A stretch of 64,000 bases of DNA from Halopiger aswanensis (lineage in GTDB: Archaea; Halobacteriota; Halobacteria; Halobacteriales; Natrialbaceae), in NCBI RefSeq assembly GCF_003610195.1, contig NZ_RAPO01000001.1, positions 1,116,001 to 1,180,000 on the forward strand, written 5' to 3'. Position numbers and translations under genes: made by a program. The notes under the pieces were generated by a model. It did not search any database. It saw only the letters and a program-made list of their open reading frames with translations, and had not been told where the DNA came from. Shown one piece after another: positions 36,671 to 44,638 of this stretch. How positions within the stretch are numbered: position 1 is the stretch's first letter; every line of letters starts with the position of its first letter.

Positions 36671-37291
36671 TCATCCGCCGTCGCTGACCGCCGTTTCTTC
36701 TGACCGATTCCCGACGACCGCACGAACGGTCCGCCTTCCCACGAACCGCGGCACGCGCTCGGCGTACCGCTCGTACTCTGCGCCGTACCGCTCGCGAAGC
36801 CACGGCTCCTCGGCGAACGGCAGCGAGAGCCACCAGCCGAGGTAGATCGCACAGACGACGGCCACGGGCGCGGAGTTCGCCAGCAGCGCGAACCCGACCG
36901 TCGCGACGACGTAGCCGACGTACTGGGGATTCCTCGAGTAGCGGTACCAGCCGCCGGTTCGCAGGTCGCCGGCCAGCCCCTTCGTCTCCTCGACGCCGAG
37001 ATCCAGGCCGGCCGCGATGGCGACGGCGTAGCCGCCGACGAACAGCGCGGCGCCGGCGGCCAGCGACGGGCCGCGCGGCAGGCCGAGGCTGTTCCAACTG
37101 AGGTACGTGAGCGCGAGCATAACGACGTTGAGCGAGTGCGAGATTCCCCAGTGAACGTAGTAGGTCCAGTCTCGCTCGCCGGGCGGCCAGTACGAGACCA
37201 GCCCCAGTGCGCTGGCGACGATTCCCGTGAAGTTCGCGAGCGCGAGGCCGATACCCGCGGCGAACACTGCGCTCGTCAGCGCGTCGGTCAT
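36671..37291 (-). CDS. membrane methyltransferase-like protein (PEMT/ICMT type)
   Basis: 206 aa with five predicted helices. The C-terminal half carries the isoprenylcysteine/phospholipid methyltransferase pattern WYRYSRNPQYVGYVVATVG followed by EEPWLRERYGAEYERYAERVPRF, the AdoMet-binding region of this membrane family. The N-terminal half has helices at about 5-30, 45-65 and 75-95. It is convergent with thrS, with only 6 nt between stops. The substrate is unknown; lipid or prenyl-group methylation is a guess. Confidence 0.8.
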   Translation of the reverse strand: MTDALTSAVFAAGIGLALANFTGIVASALGLVSYWPPGERDWTYYVHWGISHSLNVVMLALTYLSWNSLGLPRGPSLAAGAALFVGGYAVAIAAGLDLGVEETKGLAGDLRTGGWYRYSRNPQYVGYVVATVGFALLANSAPVAVVCAIYLGWWLSLPFAEEPWLRERYGAEYERYAERVPRFVGRRTVRAVVGNRSEETAVSDGG

Positions 37292-37474
37292 CGGTCGATC
37301 ACCGCCGTCGTCGGCGACTCGAGCGTCTGCGCCTGTTTCTGTACCGGATCGACCGTCGGCAGCCGTGCTTGTCGGAGTCTCATGCGCGTACGTCGACCGG
37401 CGATCGATCTGTCGCTTCTCACGGACACACTAGGGAATTTATATGTGGTCCCGTGCTGCCGTGCACCTACCGCG

Positions 37475-38212
37475 ATGAAGTACCTCGACGTTCGGCTCCG
37501 TCAGCCCGACCGAATGCTCCATCCTATGCAGCGGTTCATCCGCGAGGAAGACGCGGTCCGCTACGAGGAGCTGCGTACGTGGAACATCCTCGGCCCCGAG
37601 GGCGACCGCGAGTACGAACTGTTCTACGCCGAAGCCGACCGCGAGGCGTACGTCGAGGCCATCGAGGCCGTCGACTCGGTCCGCTGGTACGATCTCACGC
37701 CGATCGACGACGACTCCTTTTACGTCTACATCTGCCAGGAGACCCGCGAGGAGGACGTCCGCTGGCGCCAGTCGTTCGCCGCGCTCGACCTCGTCATCGT
37801 CCCGCCCGTGATCTACGACTCCGAGGCCGCGTTCTACATGACCGTCGTCGGCGCCGGCGAGGACCTGCAGGCGATGCTCGAGGGGCTCCCCGACGAGATC
37901 GACGTCACCGTTCGCGCGATCGGGGAGTACGATCGCCATCACGCGCCTCTGACCGGCGACCTCACCGAGCGCCAACTCGAGGCCGTCGCGGCCGCCGTCG
38001 ACGCGGGCTACTATGAGGTTCCCCGGAAGGCAGGCGTCGAAGCCGTCGCCGAGCGCCTGGATTGCGCCTCGAGTACGGCTGCGACGCTACTTCAGAAGGC
38101 ACAGGCGCGGGTGATGCAACGGCTTGTCCAGCAGCGCGGGCGGGGGCTGCTCGGGGACGAGACGGGAGACCCCGTCGAAACGAGCGGGTCGACCGGCTCC
38201 GATCGCGGCTGA
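37475..38212 (+). CDS. bat-type HTH regulator (bacterio-opsin activator family)
   Basis: 245 aa with an N-terminal sensor-like domain (about 1-160, no GAF/PAS motif visible) and a C-terminal HTH_10 domain: LTERQLEAVAAAVDAGYYEVP, RKAGVEAVAERLDCASST and AATLLQKAQARVM. This is the haloarchaeal Bat C-terminal signature. GAATTTATATG about 35 nt upstream is the TATA box. The start at 37475 (MKYLDVRLRQPDRM) is typical of the family. The regulon is unknown. Confidence 0.88.
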   Translation: MKYLDVRLRQPDRMLHPMQRFIREEDAVRYEELRTWNILGPEGDREYELFYAEADREAYVEAIEAVDSVRWYDLTPIDDDSFYVYICQETREEDVRWRQSFAALDLVIVPPVIYDSEAAFYMTVVGAGEDLQAMLEGLPDEIDVTVRAIGEYDRHHAPLTGDLTERQLEAVAAAVDAGYYEVPRKAGVEAVAERLDCASSTAATLLQKAQARVMQRLVQQRGRGLLGDETGDPVETSGSTGSDRG

Positions 38213-38276
38213 GGCTGCTCCGGTCGCCGAAAACACGGATGTGACTATCTCACACGCCGATGACGATCGAAACCCC

Positions 38277-38307
38277 CATAGTTGCAGGATCGTGCATACC
38301 AACTATG
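38277..38307 (+). promoter_or_regulatory. inverted repeat CATAGTT...AACTATG over the PRTase-regulator start
   Basis: CATAGTT (38277-38283) and AACTATG (38301-38307) are perfect 7-bp inverted arms 17 nt apart. The ATG of the gene (38305) is part of the right arm. Position around the transcription start suggests an autoregulatory operator. No separate TATA box is obvious. Confidence 0.45.
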
Positions 38308-39024
38308 AACAGAGCAGAGAAGGCAGCCCTCCAGTTGCGGGCCGTCGACGTGTTGCGAATGCTGAAGCAGACGCGGACCTACGACGAACTCGCGGAGACG
38401 ACGGGGCTCCCCGCCGGCGATCTCAACCGGTACGTCAACGGGCACGTCCTCCCCGGCACCGACCGCGCTCGCGAGATCGTCGAGGATCTCGGCCGCGAGG
38501 CGCTCGCGAACGAACTCGACGCGCGCATCCGCGTCGACGAGGAGGGGTACGTCGACAACTCCGCCGCGGTCTTCGATCAGCCGTTCCTCGACCTCGTCGC
38601 GCCCGTCGTCGCCGAGGGGTTCGAGTTCGACCGGCCGGACGTCGTGCTCACCGCCGCGACCGACGGAATCACGCTCGCCGCATCGCTGGCGAGCTACTAC
38701 GGCGTCCGCTGCGCCTACGCGAAAAAGAGCAAGGAAACCGCCGTCGAGGAGTTCATCGAGGCGCGCCAGCGGCTCCAGTCCGGAATCGAACTCACCTACT
38801 ACCTGCCCGAGTCGGCCATCGATTCCGGCGAGTCCGTACTCGTCGTCGACGACCTCATCCGCTCGGGCGAAACGCAGGAACTCCTGCTCGATATCGTGAC
38901 CACCGCGCGAGCCGACGTCGCCGGCGTCTTCGCACTCATCGCGGCCGGCGACGACGGCATCGAACGCGCTCGAGAGCGGACGGACGCGCCGGTCGGCGCG
39001 CTGACGACGGTCGCGGACAGGTAG
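38305..39024 (+). CDS. HTH-PRTase fold transcription regulator
   Basis: 239 aa with an N-terminal HTH (DVLRMLKQTRTYDELAETTG; LPAGDLNRYVNGHVLPGTDR) and a type I phosphoribosyltransferase fold with the PRPP loop SVLVVDDLIRSGETQELLLD. This HTH-PRTase layout is that of archaeal regulators of the GfcR/PurR-like group, which sense PRPP or a purine effector. It is not PyrE. The start overlaps an inverted repeat. GfcR identity is possible but the N-terminus differs from what I recall, so I leave it unnamed. Confidence 0.75.
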   Translation: MNRAEKAALQLRAVDVLRMLKQTRTYDELAETTGLPAGDLNRYVNGHVLPGTDRAREIVEDLGREALANELDARIRVDEEGYVDNSAAVFDQPFLDLVAPVVAEGFEFDRPDVVLTAATDGITLAASLASYYGVRCAYAKKSKETAVEEFIEARQRLQSGIELTYYLPESAIDSGESVLVVDDLIRSGETQELLLDIVTTARADVAGVFALIAAGDDGIERARERTDAPVGALTTVADR

Positions 39025-39058
39025 CCCGCTCGAGCGTCGAGCGCCGTCAGCAACCGCG

Positions 39059-39493
39059 TTAGCGAACGATCGTCACCGGCACCGGCGACCGCCGGGCGAC
39101 CGTCTCGGCGACGCTTCCGAGAAGAATTCTGCTCGCTCCCGTTCGACCGTGGCTGCCGATCACGATGTGGTCGACGTCGTGTTCGTCCGCGTAGTCGACG
39201 ATCGACCGCGAGACGCCGCCGACGACGTGATCCGTCTCGATCTCGACGCCGTGGGCCGACGCCTCGTCTCGAGCCTCCTCGAGTAAGCTCTCGGCTCGCG
39301 TCTCGTGGTGTTCCTGCAGTTGATCGTAGTTCGCCATCGTGCCGCCCTCGACGCCCGTCGCGGCGTAGAAATCGCCCGGATCGAGGACGTGTAGGGCGGT
39401 AATTGTCGCGTCCGGATACTCGGTACAGGCGAACTCGAGGGCTTCGGTCGATTGGTTCGAGTCGTCGATCGGAACGAGCACGTGAGTCGGCAT
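39059..39493 (-). CDS. universal stress protein
   Basis: 144-aa UspA-family protein with the ATP-binding motif GSHGRTGASRILLGSVAETV and ending SPVPVTIVR, plus an N-terminal HVLVPIDDSNQSTEALEFA strand-helix. The ATG at 39493 is preferred over a GTG three codons upstream. It is a monomer-domain UspA, not fused. Its role is generic stress response. Confidence 0.92.
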   Translation of the reverse strand: MPTHVLVPIDDSNQSTEALEFACTEYPDATITALHVLDPGDFYAATGVEGGTMANYDQLQEHHETRAESLLEEARDEASAHGVEIETDHVVGGVSRSIVDYADEHDVDHIVIGSHGRTGASRILLGSVAETVARRSPVPVTIVR

Positions 39494-39624
39494 GCCTGAC
39501 ACTACGCCAGTCGGAACTTAAGTTCCTGCCACAGTTGGCACTGATCGGGAAGACGATGGCGGCTCGAAAAATCGAAGCGTGAACTGCGGCGTCGAAAACC
39601 GACTGCTCGGCGATGCGAAGCGGG

Positions 39625-40215
39625 TTACTTCGCGCGACCGCGTCCGCCGGTGTTGGACGGACGGACCTTCTCGGCGCCCTTGCCGCGGTTGTTGAGACCG
39701 CGGTTGTCCTTGCCCGCGTTCGTCAGCCCGCGGAAGGCGCGGTTCTGGTGGGCGTCGTCGCAGATCCAGTTGAGATCGTCGTCGTTCTGGATCGCGGGGT
39801 GTTCGGGATCGACGAGGATCACTTCGAACCACTTCTGCGAGCCGTCTTCACCGACCCAGTAGCTGTTGAGCACCCGCAGGTTGGGGTACTTCCGGGAGAC
39901 GCGCTCCTCACCGATGCGCTGGATGTTCTTGCGCCGCCCGATGCGGTTGACACCCTGGCGCTTGGATCGGCGACCGGCCTTGAAGCGCTGCTTTCGAGCG
40001 GTCCCCTTGCGGACCGAGACGCGAGTCACGACGATGCCCTGCTTGGCCTTGTAGCCGAGTTCGCGCGCCTTGTCCAGACGGGTCGGGCGCTCGATGCGCT
40101 CGATGGCGCCTTGCTTGCGCCACTCCTGCTTTCGCTGCCACTGCAGTTCCCCGAGCTTGCCGTCGTCGGGGTCCTTCCATGCGTCCTTGATGTGGGAGTA
40201 GAAGCTCCGTGCCAT
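39625..40215 (-). CDS. rpl15e: 50S ribosomal protein L15e
   Basis: 196-aa archaeal/eukaryotic ribosomal protein. It begins MARSFYSHIKDAWKDPDDGK and has the conserved RLDKARELGYKAKQGIVV segment (given in part) and SVRKGTARKQRFKAGRRSKRQ. The C-terminus is Gly/Asn/Arg-rich (GLNNRGKGAEKVRPSNTGG), as in the family. The start at 40215 fits; three codons upstream (MIIM) are dropped. The nearest TATA-like site is about 150 nt upstream, implying a long leader. Confidence 0.97.
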   Translation of the reverse strand: MARSFYSHIKDAWKDPDDGKLGELQWQRKQEWRKQGAIERIERPTRLDKARELGYKAKQGIVVTRVSVRKGTARKQRFKAGRRSKRQGVNRIGRRKNIQRIGEERVSRKYPNLRVLNSYWVGEDGSQKWFEVILVDPEHPAIQNDDDLNWICDDAHQNRAFRGLTNAGKDNRGLNNRGKGAEKVRPSNTGGRGRAK

Positions 40216-40374
40216 GATTATCACCTGCGGGCGTTTCCTGGTTCAATCCCGAATCTCGAGATCACATCCCGACCTGTGGCGGCGCCGCGTGACTGCAGCG
40301 CCGCGCGAACAGGTGCCCGCTGGCGCCCGCGACCCAGCGAGTTGCCCGAACGTACCCAGCGTTCCCGTATAAGG
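40216..40374 (-). promoter_or_regulatory. rpl15e promoter and structured leader
   Basis: CCGTATAAGGG (40366-40374 core) is the only TATA-like site; on the minus strand it would start RNA near 40343, about 128 nt before the ATG. The leader holds a long hairpin: outer ACCTGT (40272-40277) with ACAGGT (40309-40314) and inner GCGGCGC (40279-40285) with GCGCCGC (40298-40304). A leader-based autoregulation by L15e is possible. Confidence 0.45.
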
Positions 40375-40457
40375 GCTTCGAACCGTCGAAACGGCGTGTG
40401 GTCCCGTTTCTCACAGCACCGATCGGCCACTCGAGCGAAGCGAATACTGGTCGGCGC

Positions 40458-41624
40458 TCAGACGTCGCCGGTGACGATATCCGCGACCCGCTGGCGGTCG
40501 AACAACTCGCGGTCGCTCGTTACCTCGCCGAACACGTCCGGATACAGCTGCTGTGCCGCGCGCTCAGTCAGGAACAGGTTGTGGATCGGCCCCTGGTGGA
40601 GGTAGCCGCCGCGGTAGACGCGGTCGTTCTGGACTGCGGTGAGCCGACTTGCGGACGAATGGGTTTTCATGTACTCGAGGACCGTCTCCCGGAACTCGGT
40701 CGCCGACTTTCGCTCGTGACCCCGCAGCAGGATGACGTCCGGATCGATCTCGAGTAACGCCTCGTAGTCGAGCTTCCCGCGATCGGTCGTGCTGAGGTTG
40801 TCGATTCCAGTGCCGGCGAGCGCGTCCTCGACGCCGAGGTCGCGCCACTGTTTCTTGCTCGTCCCGCGGTCGATGAGGCGGTACGGCGAGAACGACTCCG
40901 GCTCGAGCGTTTCGTCGTACGTCAACAGCACGCTCGGCCGCTCGTCCGCCGGCGGAAGCTGGCGCTGGATGTCGGCGATGAACTCGTCGTGAAGCTCCGC
41001 GAAGGCCTCGTAGCGCGCTTGCTCTTGAAATACCTCGGCGACCTTCTCGAAGGCTTCGTAGAGCGTGTAGTACCGGTGGTCGTGCCAGTCGTCGGACCGG
41101 CGGAAGATCAAGTTGCCTACGAACGGCCCGACGCTGTCGGCGATCTCCGTGACGTCTTCCTCGCGCCAGTCGAACCAGTTGACGAGCATCTGGGGATCGT
41201 AGAGGTGGACGTCGTTCTCGAGTTCGTAGAACTCCTCTCTGGTCCTGACCTCGGGGTACGACTCGATCGCCTCCAGATTGACGGACACGCCCGGCAGTTG
41301 GTCGTAGACGTCGGTGTAGTACCGGTCCGCACCGCCGATCCCGGTCATCCCTTCGGCCTGTCCGAGCGCGACGGCCATGTCCGCGTAGCCGCCGTCGTAC
41401 GCGACCCAGCGTTCGGGAACCGACTCGAAACTCACCTCGCCGACCGGTTCCATCGATACCGTGTACGATCCGTCGTCCGTACTCGAGTCGTCTTCGGGCG
41501 TCGATTCCGAATCGGTCGTCTCGTCGCTACAGCCAGCGAGCAACGTCGCACCGAGAACCGCTCCACCGTACTTCAACGAATCACGCCGCGTCGGCGCCTG
41601 AACTGCGTCAACGTGAGTTGGCAT
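40458..41624 (-). CDS. ABC iron-siderophore substrate-binding protein (Tat lipoprotein), paralogue 1
   Basis: 388 aa. A Tat motif PTRRDSLKYGG (R13-R14) and lipobox TLLAGC (C32) give an anchored lipoprotein. The mature part is FepB/BtuF-like: WVAYDGGYADMAVALGQAEG, DYEALLEIDPDVILLRGHE, TAVQNDRVYRGGYLHQGPIH and LFDRQRVADIV. A DtxR-type iron box sits against its start codon and another upstream of the TATA box, so iron repression is likely. No permease or ATPase gene is nearby. The paralogue lies across rio2. Confidence 0.88.
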   Translation of the reverse strand: MPTHVDAVQAPTRRDSLKYGGAVLGATLLAGCSDETTDSESTPEDDSSTDDGSYTVSMEPVGEVSFESVPERWVAYDGGYADMAVALGQAEGMTGIGGADRYYTDVYDQLPGVSVNLEAIESYPEVRTREEFYELENDVHLYDPQMLVNWFDWREEDVTEIADSVGPFVGNLIFRRSDDWHDHRYYTLYEAFEKVAEVFQEQARYEAFAELHDEFIADIQRQLPPADERPSVLLTYDETLEPESFSPYRLIDRGTSKKQWRDLGVEDALAGTGIDNLSTTDRGKLDYEALLEIDPDVILLRGHERKSATEFRETVLEYMKTHSSASRLTAVQNDRVYRGGYLHQGPIHNLFLTERAAQQLYPDVFGEVTSDRELFDRQRVADIVTGDV

Positions 41625-41628
41625 GAGT

Positions 41629-41644
41629 TTTAGGCTCGCCTAAA
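41629..41644 (-). promoter_or_regulatory. DtxR/IdeR-type iron box TTTAGGC-TC-GCCTAAA
   Basis: A perfect 7-bp inverted repeat with a 2-nt centre, ending 4 nt before the ATG at 41624 on the minus strand. The AATAAAAC TATA element (41646-41654) lies just upstream, so the box covers the transcription start. It matches the TTAGGCNNRCCTAA form bound by haloarchaeal DtxR-family regulators (Idr/SirR). Confidence 0.75.
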
Positions 41645-41663
41645 GTAATAAAACAGTTTCTAT

Positions 41664-41680
41664 TTTTGGCTTACCTAAAA
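41664..41680 (-). promoter_or_regulatory. second iron box (imperfect) TTTTGGCTTACCTAAAA
   Basis: An imperfect copy of the iron box lies about 20 bp upstream of the first, on the other side of the TATA element. The two boxes bracket the promoter. Left half TTTTGGC departs from TTTAGGC. Confidence 0.5.
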
Positions 41681-41920
41681 CAGGTGCGAAGCGTGCCGCG
41701 TCTCGCTCGAGCGCAGGATGGCTAAACCGCTAGCGGTGAATTTCGTATATCGTTTTACGATTTATCATATAATAACGGGAAATGCGCTGCTCGTCTCGAC
41801 GGTGACTCGGGAGCCTACTTCGCTGATCGACGCTCCGCTCGAAAACATAGCCCTGGACCGATCAAAAGCGATCGGCTGCGGAAACGCCGCGCTGTGCGTC
41901 GATCGAACGGCAGCAGTCGT

Positions 41921-42832
41921 TCAGGCTGTAAACGCCGTCACCGTCTCGAACGCTTCGTCTTCGATCGCGCGTGCGACTTCGGCTTCGTCGAGATCGTCCG
42001 GAACGTGCTGGGGGTACTTGCGTCGGAAGTACCCGATCGCGTTCGAGAGATCACGTCGGAGGAACTCCGCCGCGTTTTCGTGGTCGGTCGGGACGGCCTG
42101 GGGCCAGTCGAAAATTCGGACGCCGTCCTCGCTGACGAAGACGTTGTACTCGCTCATGTCCGCGTGGACGTAGCCGTGTTCGTGCGCCCGCGCTATCTCA
42201 GAGAGCAGGAGATCGAGGACGCCGAGCACTTGGTCGTCGTCGAGTTTCGTCCGCGAGAGTTCGACGCCGTCCATCTTCTCCATGACGATGGCGTGGCGGT
42301 TCTGGTCGATCGGCCGCGGCACCGAGACGTCGGGGTACAGTTCCTCGAGAATGTCGTACTCGCGCTCGGCGGCCTTCCGAGCGGTGTACATCCAGGAGAC
42401 GTGCTCCCGGTCGGAGGCGTAGTCGCGTTCCTTGTGGACCTCTCGGAAATTGGTGTAGCCCTCGCGGTGGTACTTCAGCGCGAGCGGTTTGTACGAGCGG
42501 ACCTCGTAGACGTCGCTCTCCTTGCCGACGCCGAGGGGCGAGCCGAACTCCGAGATGGTGTCGCGCTGGACGAGCGCCCGCAACGCGAGCGTGTCGTACC
42601 CCTCGAACTGGAGCGTGTACCCCTCGTACTGGATGGTCTTCTTCTCGATCAACCCGCGTTTGAGACAGCGCTCGAGGCGGTAGTCGACCTCCTCTTCGGT
42701 CAGGTTCGCGAACTCGGGGAGCTTCTCCCGCTGGACCCACTCGGAGAAGCGCATTCCCTGTTCGACCCCCGACAGGAGATAGAAGTCTTCTTCCTCGAGC
42801 TCCGGGAGTAACCCGGCGACGTTCCGCACCAT
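41921..42832 (-). CDS. rio2: Rio2-type serine/threonine protein kinase
   Basis: Archaeal RIO2 kinases act in ribosome maturation. 303 aa with an N-terminal winged helix (1-90) and an atypical RIO kinase domain: ATP loop SPLGVGKESDVYEV, Lys in PLALKYHREG (K120), catalytic HADMSEYNVF (D225, N230) and metal Asp IFDWPQAV (D242). The start at 42832 (MVRNVAGLLPEL) follows the family and has a TTTTTACG TATA about 25 nt upstream. 35 further in-frame codons are ignored. It lies between two siderophore-binding protein genes, perhaps by chance. Confidence 0.93.
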   Translation of the reverse strand: MVRNVAGLLPELEEEDFYLLSGVEQGMRFSEWVQREKLPEFANLTEEEVDYRLERCLKRGLIEKKTIQYEGYTLQFEGYDTLALRALVQRDTISEFGSPLGVGKESDVYEVRSYKPLALKYHREGYTNFREVHKERDYASDREHVSWMYTARKAAEREYDILEELYPDVSVPRPIDQNRHAIVMEKMDGVELSRTKLDDDQVLGVLDLLLSEIARAHEHGYVHADMSEYNVFVSEDGVRIFDWPQAVPTDHENAAEFLRRDLSNAIGYFRRKYPQHVPDDLDEAEVARAIEDEAFETVTAFTA

Positions 42833-43075
42833 ATCGTCGGATAGCCGGCGAGTACGTAAAAACGTCGTGACGCGTGCTCGTGCGACGCGACGCGTACTCC
42901 AACGAGGATCAGTTCGCACCGAGTATACGGTGGTCATCGACTCTCCGCCCGAAGAGACGCGATGATAGCAACCGCCGTCCCGGACCCATAAACTACATCA
43001 CGATATACCAAATGGGCCAAATCGGTTTCGGAGGCACAGTATGCGCGCCGCCTCGAGAAGCCGCTTCGCGATTGC

Positions 43076-43091
43076 TTTAGGCACGCCTAAG
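43076..43091 (+). promoter_or_regulatory. iron box TTTAGGC-AC-GCCTAAG
   Basis: A near-perfect inverted repeat of the same family as at 41629, located upstream of the TATA element (TTTAATTATT, 43104-43113) of the second siderophore-binding protein gene. Confidence 0.65.
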
Positions 43092-43111
43092 ATTCGAAAG
43101 CGATTTAATTA

Positions 43112-43127
43112 TTTAGGCGAGCCTAAA
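43112..43127 (+). promoter_or_regulatory. iron box TTTAGGC-GA-GCCTAAA
   Basis: A perfect 7-bp inverted repeat with a 2-nt centre, 4 nt before the ATG at 43132 and directly downstream of the TATA element. The arrangement (box, TATA, box, ATG) mirrors that of the paralogue at 41624. Confidence 0.75.
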
Positions 43128-43131
43128 GGGC

Positions 43132-44307
43132 ATGGACGACGCGAGTCAAACTGACGCACCGACGCGGCGAGACGCGATCAAGTACGGCGGCGCGGCCATC
43201 GGCGGGGGCCTCCTCGCGGGCTGTACCGGCGGGAACGGATCGGAAGCGCCCAACGACGAGTCGAACGAGGCCGACCCAACGAACGGGTCGGCGACGGAAT
43301 CGGACGAGTCGTATTCCGTGACGATGGAGCCGGTCGGAACCGTCGAGTTCGACGCCGTTCCGGAGACGTGGGTGCCCTACACCGGCGACTACGCCGATAT
43401 GGGCGTCGCCCTCGGGCAAGCCGACGGCCTCGCCGGGATCGGCGTCCGGGCGCGGTTCGGGACGCACCTGTACGACGAACTCCCCGACGTCACGGTCGCG
43501 AAGGACGAACTCACGGAGCTGTGGCAGGACGGTACCGGCAAGGAACTCTTCTACGAACTCGACGCGGACGTCCACCTCATCGACCCGAACTTCATGATCA
43601 ACCGCCTCGAGTGGGACCGGGGAGACGTCGACGAGATCGCCGCGCAGGTCGGCCCGTTCGTCGGGAACACGAGTTTCACGCGCGTCTACGACTGGCACGA
43701 GTACCGGTACTACGGGCTGTACGAGGCCTTCGAGAAGCTCGCGCAAGTGTTCCAGGAGCAGGCCCGCTACGAGGCCTTCGCGGAGCTTCACGACGCGGTG
43801 CTGTCGGACGTGCAGTCGCGATTGCCCGCGGCGACGCCCGATATCGCCGTACTGTATCCCGCCGAAGTCCCGCCCGAGTCGTTCTATCCGTACCGCATCG
43901 GCGACGGCATCCAGTCGAAACACTGGCGCGACCTCGAGGTCGGCGACGCGCTCGCCGCCGACGGCGTCACGGACGCGCAGGCGGGCGGCGGCGAAATCGA
44001 CTACGAGACCTTGCTCGAGATCGATCCGGACGTCCTCGCGATCAGGCTGCAGGGGGAGATCACCGAGGAGTACTTCGAGTCCGAAATCGTCTCGCACCTG
44101 CGCGATCACGAGGTCGCGAGCGAACTGCAGGCGGTCCAGAACGATCGGATCATCTACGGCGGGCTCACGTACCAGGGGCCGATCATCCACCTGTTCCAGC
44201 TCGAGCGGGCCGCGCAGGGGCTCTACCCCGATGTGTTCGGCGACGAGCAACTGTTCGACCGCCAGCGGGTCGCAGATATCGTTACGGGGGCGTTCGACGA
44301 TGAGTAA
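43132..44307 (+). CDS. ABC iron-siderophore substrate-binding protein (Tat lipoprotein), paralogue 2
   Basis: 391 aa, clearly paralogous to the product at 40458-41624: both share DWHxxRYY, LYEAFEK, VFQEQARYEAFAELHD and LFDRQRVADIVTG. Tat motif PTRRDAIKYGG (R12-R13), lipobox GLLAGC (C31) and a Ser/Asn/Glu-rich linker. It is transcribed away from its paralogue, with rio2 between. Two iron boxes bracket the promoter. Its last 8 nt overlap a 90-codon ORF. Confidence 0.88.
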   Translation: MDDASQTDAPTRRDAIKYGGAAIGGGLLAGCTGGNGSEAPNDESNEADPTNGSATESDESYSVTMEPVGTVEFDAVPETWVPYTGDYADMGVALGQADGLAGIGVRARFGTHLYDELPDVTVAKDELTELWQDGTGKELFYELDADVHLIDPNFMINRLEWDRGDVDEIAAQVGPFVGNTSFTRVYDWHEYRYYGLYEAFEKLAQVFQEQARYEAFAELHDAVLSDVQSRLPAATPDIAVLYPAEVPPESFYPYRIGDGIQSKHWRDLEVGDALAADGVTDAQAGGGEIDYETLLEIDPDVLAIRLQGEITEEYFESEIVSHLRDHEVASELQAVQNDRIIYGGLTYQGPIIHLFQLERAAQGLYPDVFGDEQLFDRQRVADIVTGAFDDE

Positions 44308-44572
44308 GCGGGATGGCACCGATACCGATCGCGAGCGCGGGGCCGACTCAGCAGCTTCAGCGGCCGATACGGAAACCGAGAGCGGATCGTCGTCGATGCT
44401 CGCTCGGTGCTGGACGATCGCCCACCGGTACCGCGAGCCGGCCGCCTACGGTATCCCCGAACTCCCGGCGTGGCACGTCCGCTCGAGTGTGTCGGGCAGC
44501 CTCGAGTTCGCGGTGTCCGCGGATTCGGAGCCGTTCCTCCGGGCCGAGCGCCCGGTTCGGGTCCGCCGGTAA
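44300..44572 (+). CDS. small protein of unknown function, 90 aa, coupled to the siderophore-binding gene
   Basis: The ATG at 44300 overlaps the preceding stop by 8 nt, so translation is probably coupled and under the same iron control. The first 35 residues are Ser/Asp/Glu-rich and disordered; the rest (MLARCWTIAHRYREPAAYG and IPELPAWHVRSSVSGSLEFA) looks folded and basic-ended. It has no helix long enough for a membrane span. I do not recognise the family. The overlap and codon use favour a real gene. Confidence 0.55.
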   Translation: MSKRDGTDTDRERGADSAASAADTETESGSSSMLARCWTIAHRYREPAAYGIPELPAWHVRSSVSGSLEFAVSADSEPFLRAERPVRVRR

Positions 44573-44638
44573 GCGCCCGCTCTCGAGCGGAGTATTTATT
44601 AACTACTCGACAGAACTCAGTGACACGATACCGTATCG

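Larger units (their letters stand above)
42833..43131. other. divergent intergenic region rio2 / siderophore-binding paralogue 2
   Basis: Holds the rio2 TATA (about 42854-42861), an unannotated AT-rich stretch near 42990-43020, and the iron-box promoter of the following gene (43076-43127). No further gene or RNA recognised. Confidence 0.6.

Noticed and set aside
40216..40330. possible tRNA T-arm (GGTTCAATCCCG) near rpl15e
   Set aside because: No pairing partner stems and no acceptor or anticodon arm could be drawn.
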